From contig CAIIXF020000001.1 of the NCBI GenBank assembly GCA_903813345.2, forward strand, positions 10,701,598-10,765,597: a stretch of DNA of 64,000 bases. Direction: 5' to 3'. A model generated the notes under the pieces. That model saw only the letters and a program-made list of their open reading frames with translations, did no database searches and had not been told where the DNA came from. The position numbers were made by a program, and so were the translations under genes. This DNA comes from Owenia fusiformis. Taxonomy: Eukaryota; Annelida; Polychaeta; Sabellida; Oweniidae. Below are positions 63,758 to 64,000 of this stretch, piece after piece (the first letter of the stretch is position 1; the number at the start of each line of letters is the position of its first letter).

Positions 63758-64000
63758 CGAGGGGTGATCAGGAATTTCTGGACCGTTGGTTCTATTTTTG
63801 CCATTTTCTATCCTTTCTTTGTGATTTGTTCACACAATATATATAGGATCACACCCTGAAGATTTCATTGTTCTATGACATCATTATCCTATTATTTTTG
63901 TTACCATGGTAAGCGGTGATGCAACAAAGTGGAGCTCAGAAAAAATACCAAAGAAAAATCAACAGTAATTTTATATGATGTTTGGACACTGTATTCATTG
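63758..64000 (+). mobile_element. Start of a mariner-like element, cut by the window end
   Basis: TA followed by cgaggggtgatcaggaattt resembles terminal repeats of mariner/Tc1-type elements. The following 230 bases have no clear transposase frame, and the other end is outside the window. Confidence 0.45.

Overview
The window looks like nuclear DNA of an invertebrate animal, probably marine. It is AT-rich, its genes are split by long introns with GT-AG borders, and it is full of short inverted-repeat DNA elements. The gene set (a Wnt4 orthologue, a fucolectin/EGF-type surface protein, a lysosomal GH89 enzyme, a probable peptide-hormone precursor) fits an ambulacrarian or a lophotrochozoan. I cannot decide between these from the sequence. 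I saw no viral or LTR-type element. All exon models were built by hand from splice signals, codon phase and family resemblance.

Layout. 1.1-7.0 kb, minus strand: a secreted or membrane protein with signal peptide, a fucolectin-type (FTP) domain split by a PAN-like exon, then an EGF-like exon; it runs off the left edge. 9.5-9.9 kb, minus: two weak cysteine-containing exon candidates. 11.3-16.5 kb, plus: an unrecognised gene with three possible first exons, all phase-matched to one terminal exon. 18.3-18.7 kb, minus: two unassigned exons with a membrane segment. 18.9-25.7 kb, minus: a four-exon gene for a 147-residue precursor with dibasic sites around a small disulfide ring (Cys-Val-Trp-Lys-Val-Cys). 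29.5-45.3 kb, plus: a complete four-exon Wnt4, 353 residues. 48.0-49.1 kb, plus: a two-exon secreted protein with a very histidine-rich half and a six-cysteine half. 50.9-62.9 kb, minus: alpha-N-acetylglucosaminidase (NAGLU), lacking only its 5' exons, which lie beyond the right edge. It carries four homologous in-frame exons where vertebrate NAGLU has one segment.

The genes do not form an operon or obvious pathway. Wnt4 and the peptide precursor are signalling molecules, the FTP/EGF and His-rich products are probably extracellular, and NAGLU is lysosomal. The remaining DNA holds foldback elements (several with TA target duplications, one nested inside another), minisatellites and dispersed repeats. 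The best candidates for undescribed biology are the peptide precursor, the NAGLU exon cluster, the split FTP domain and the His-rich/six-Cys protein.
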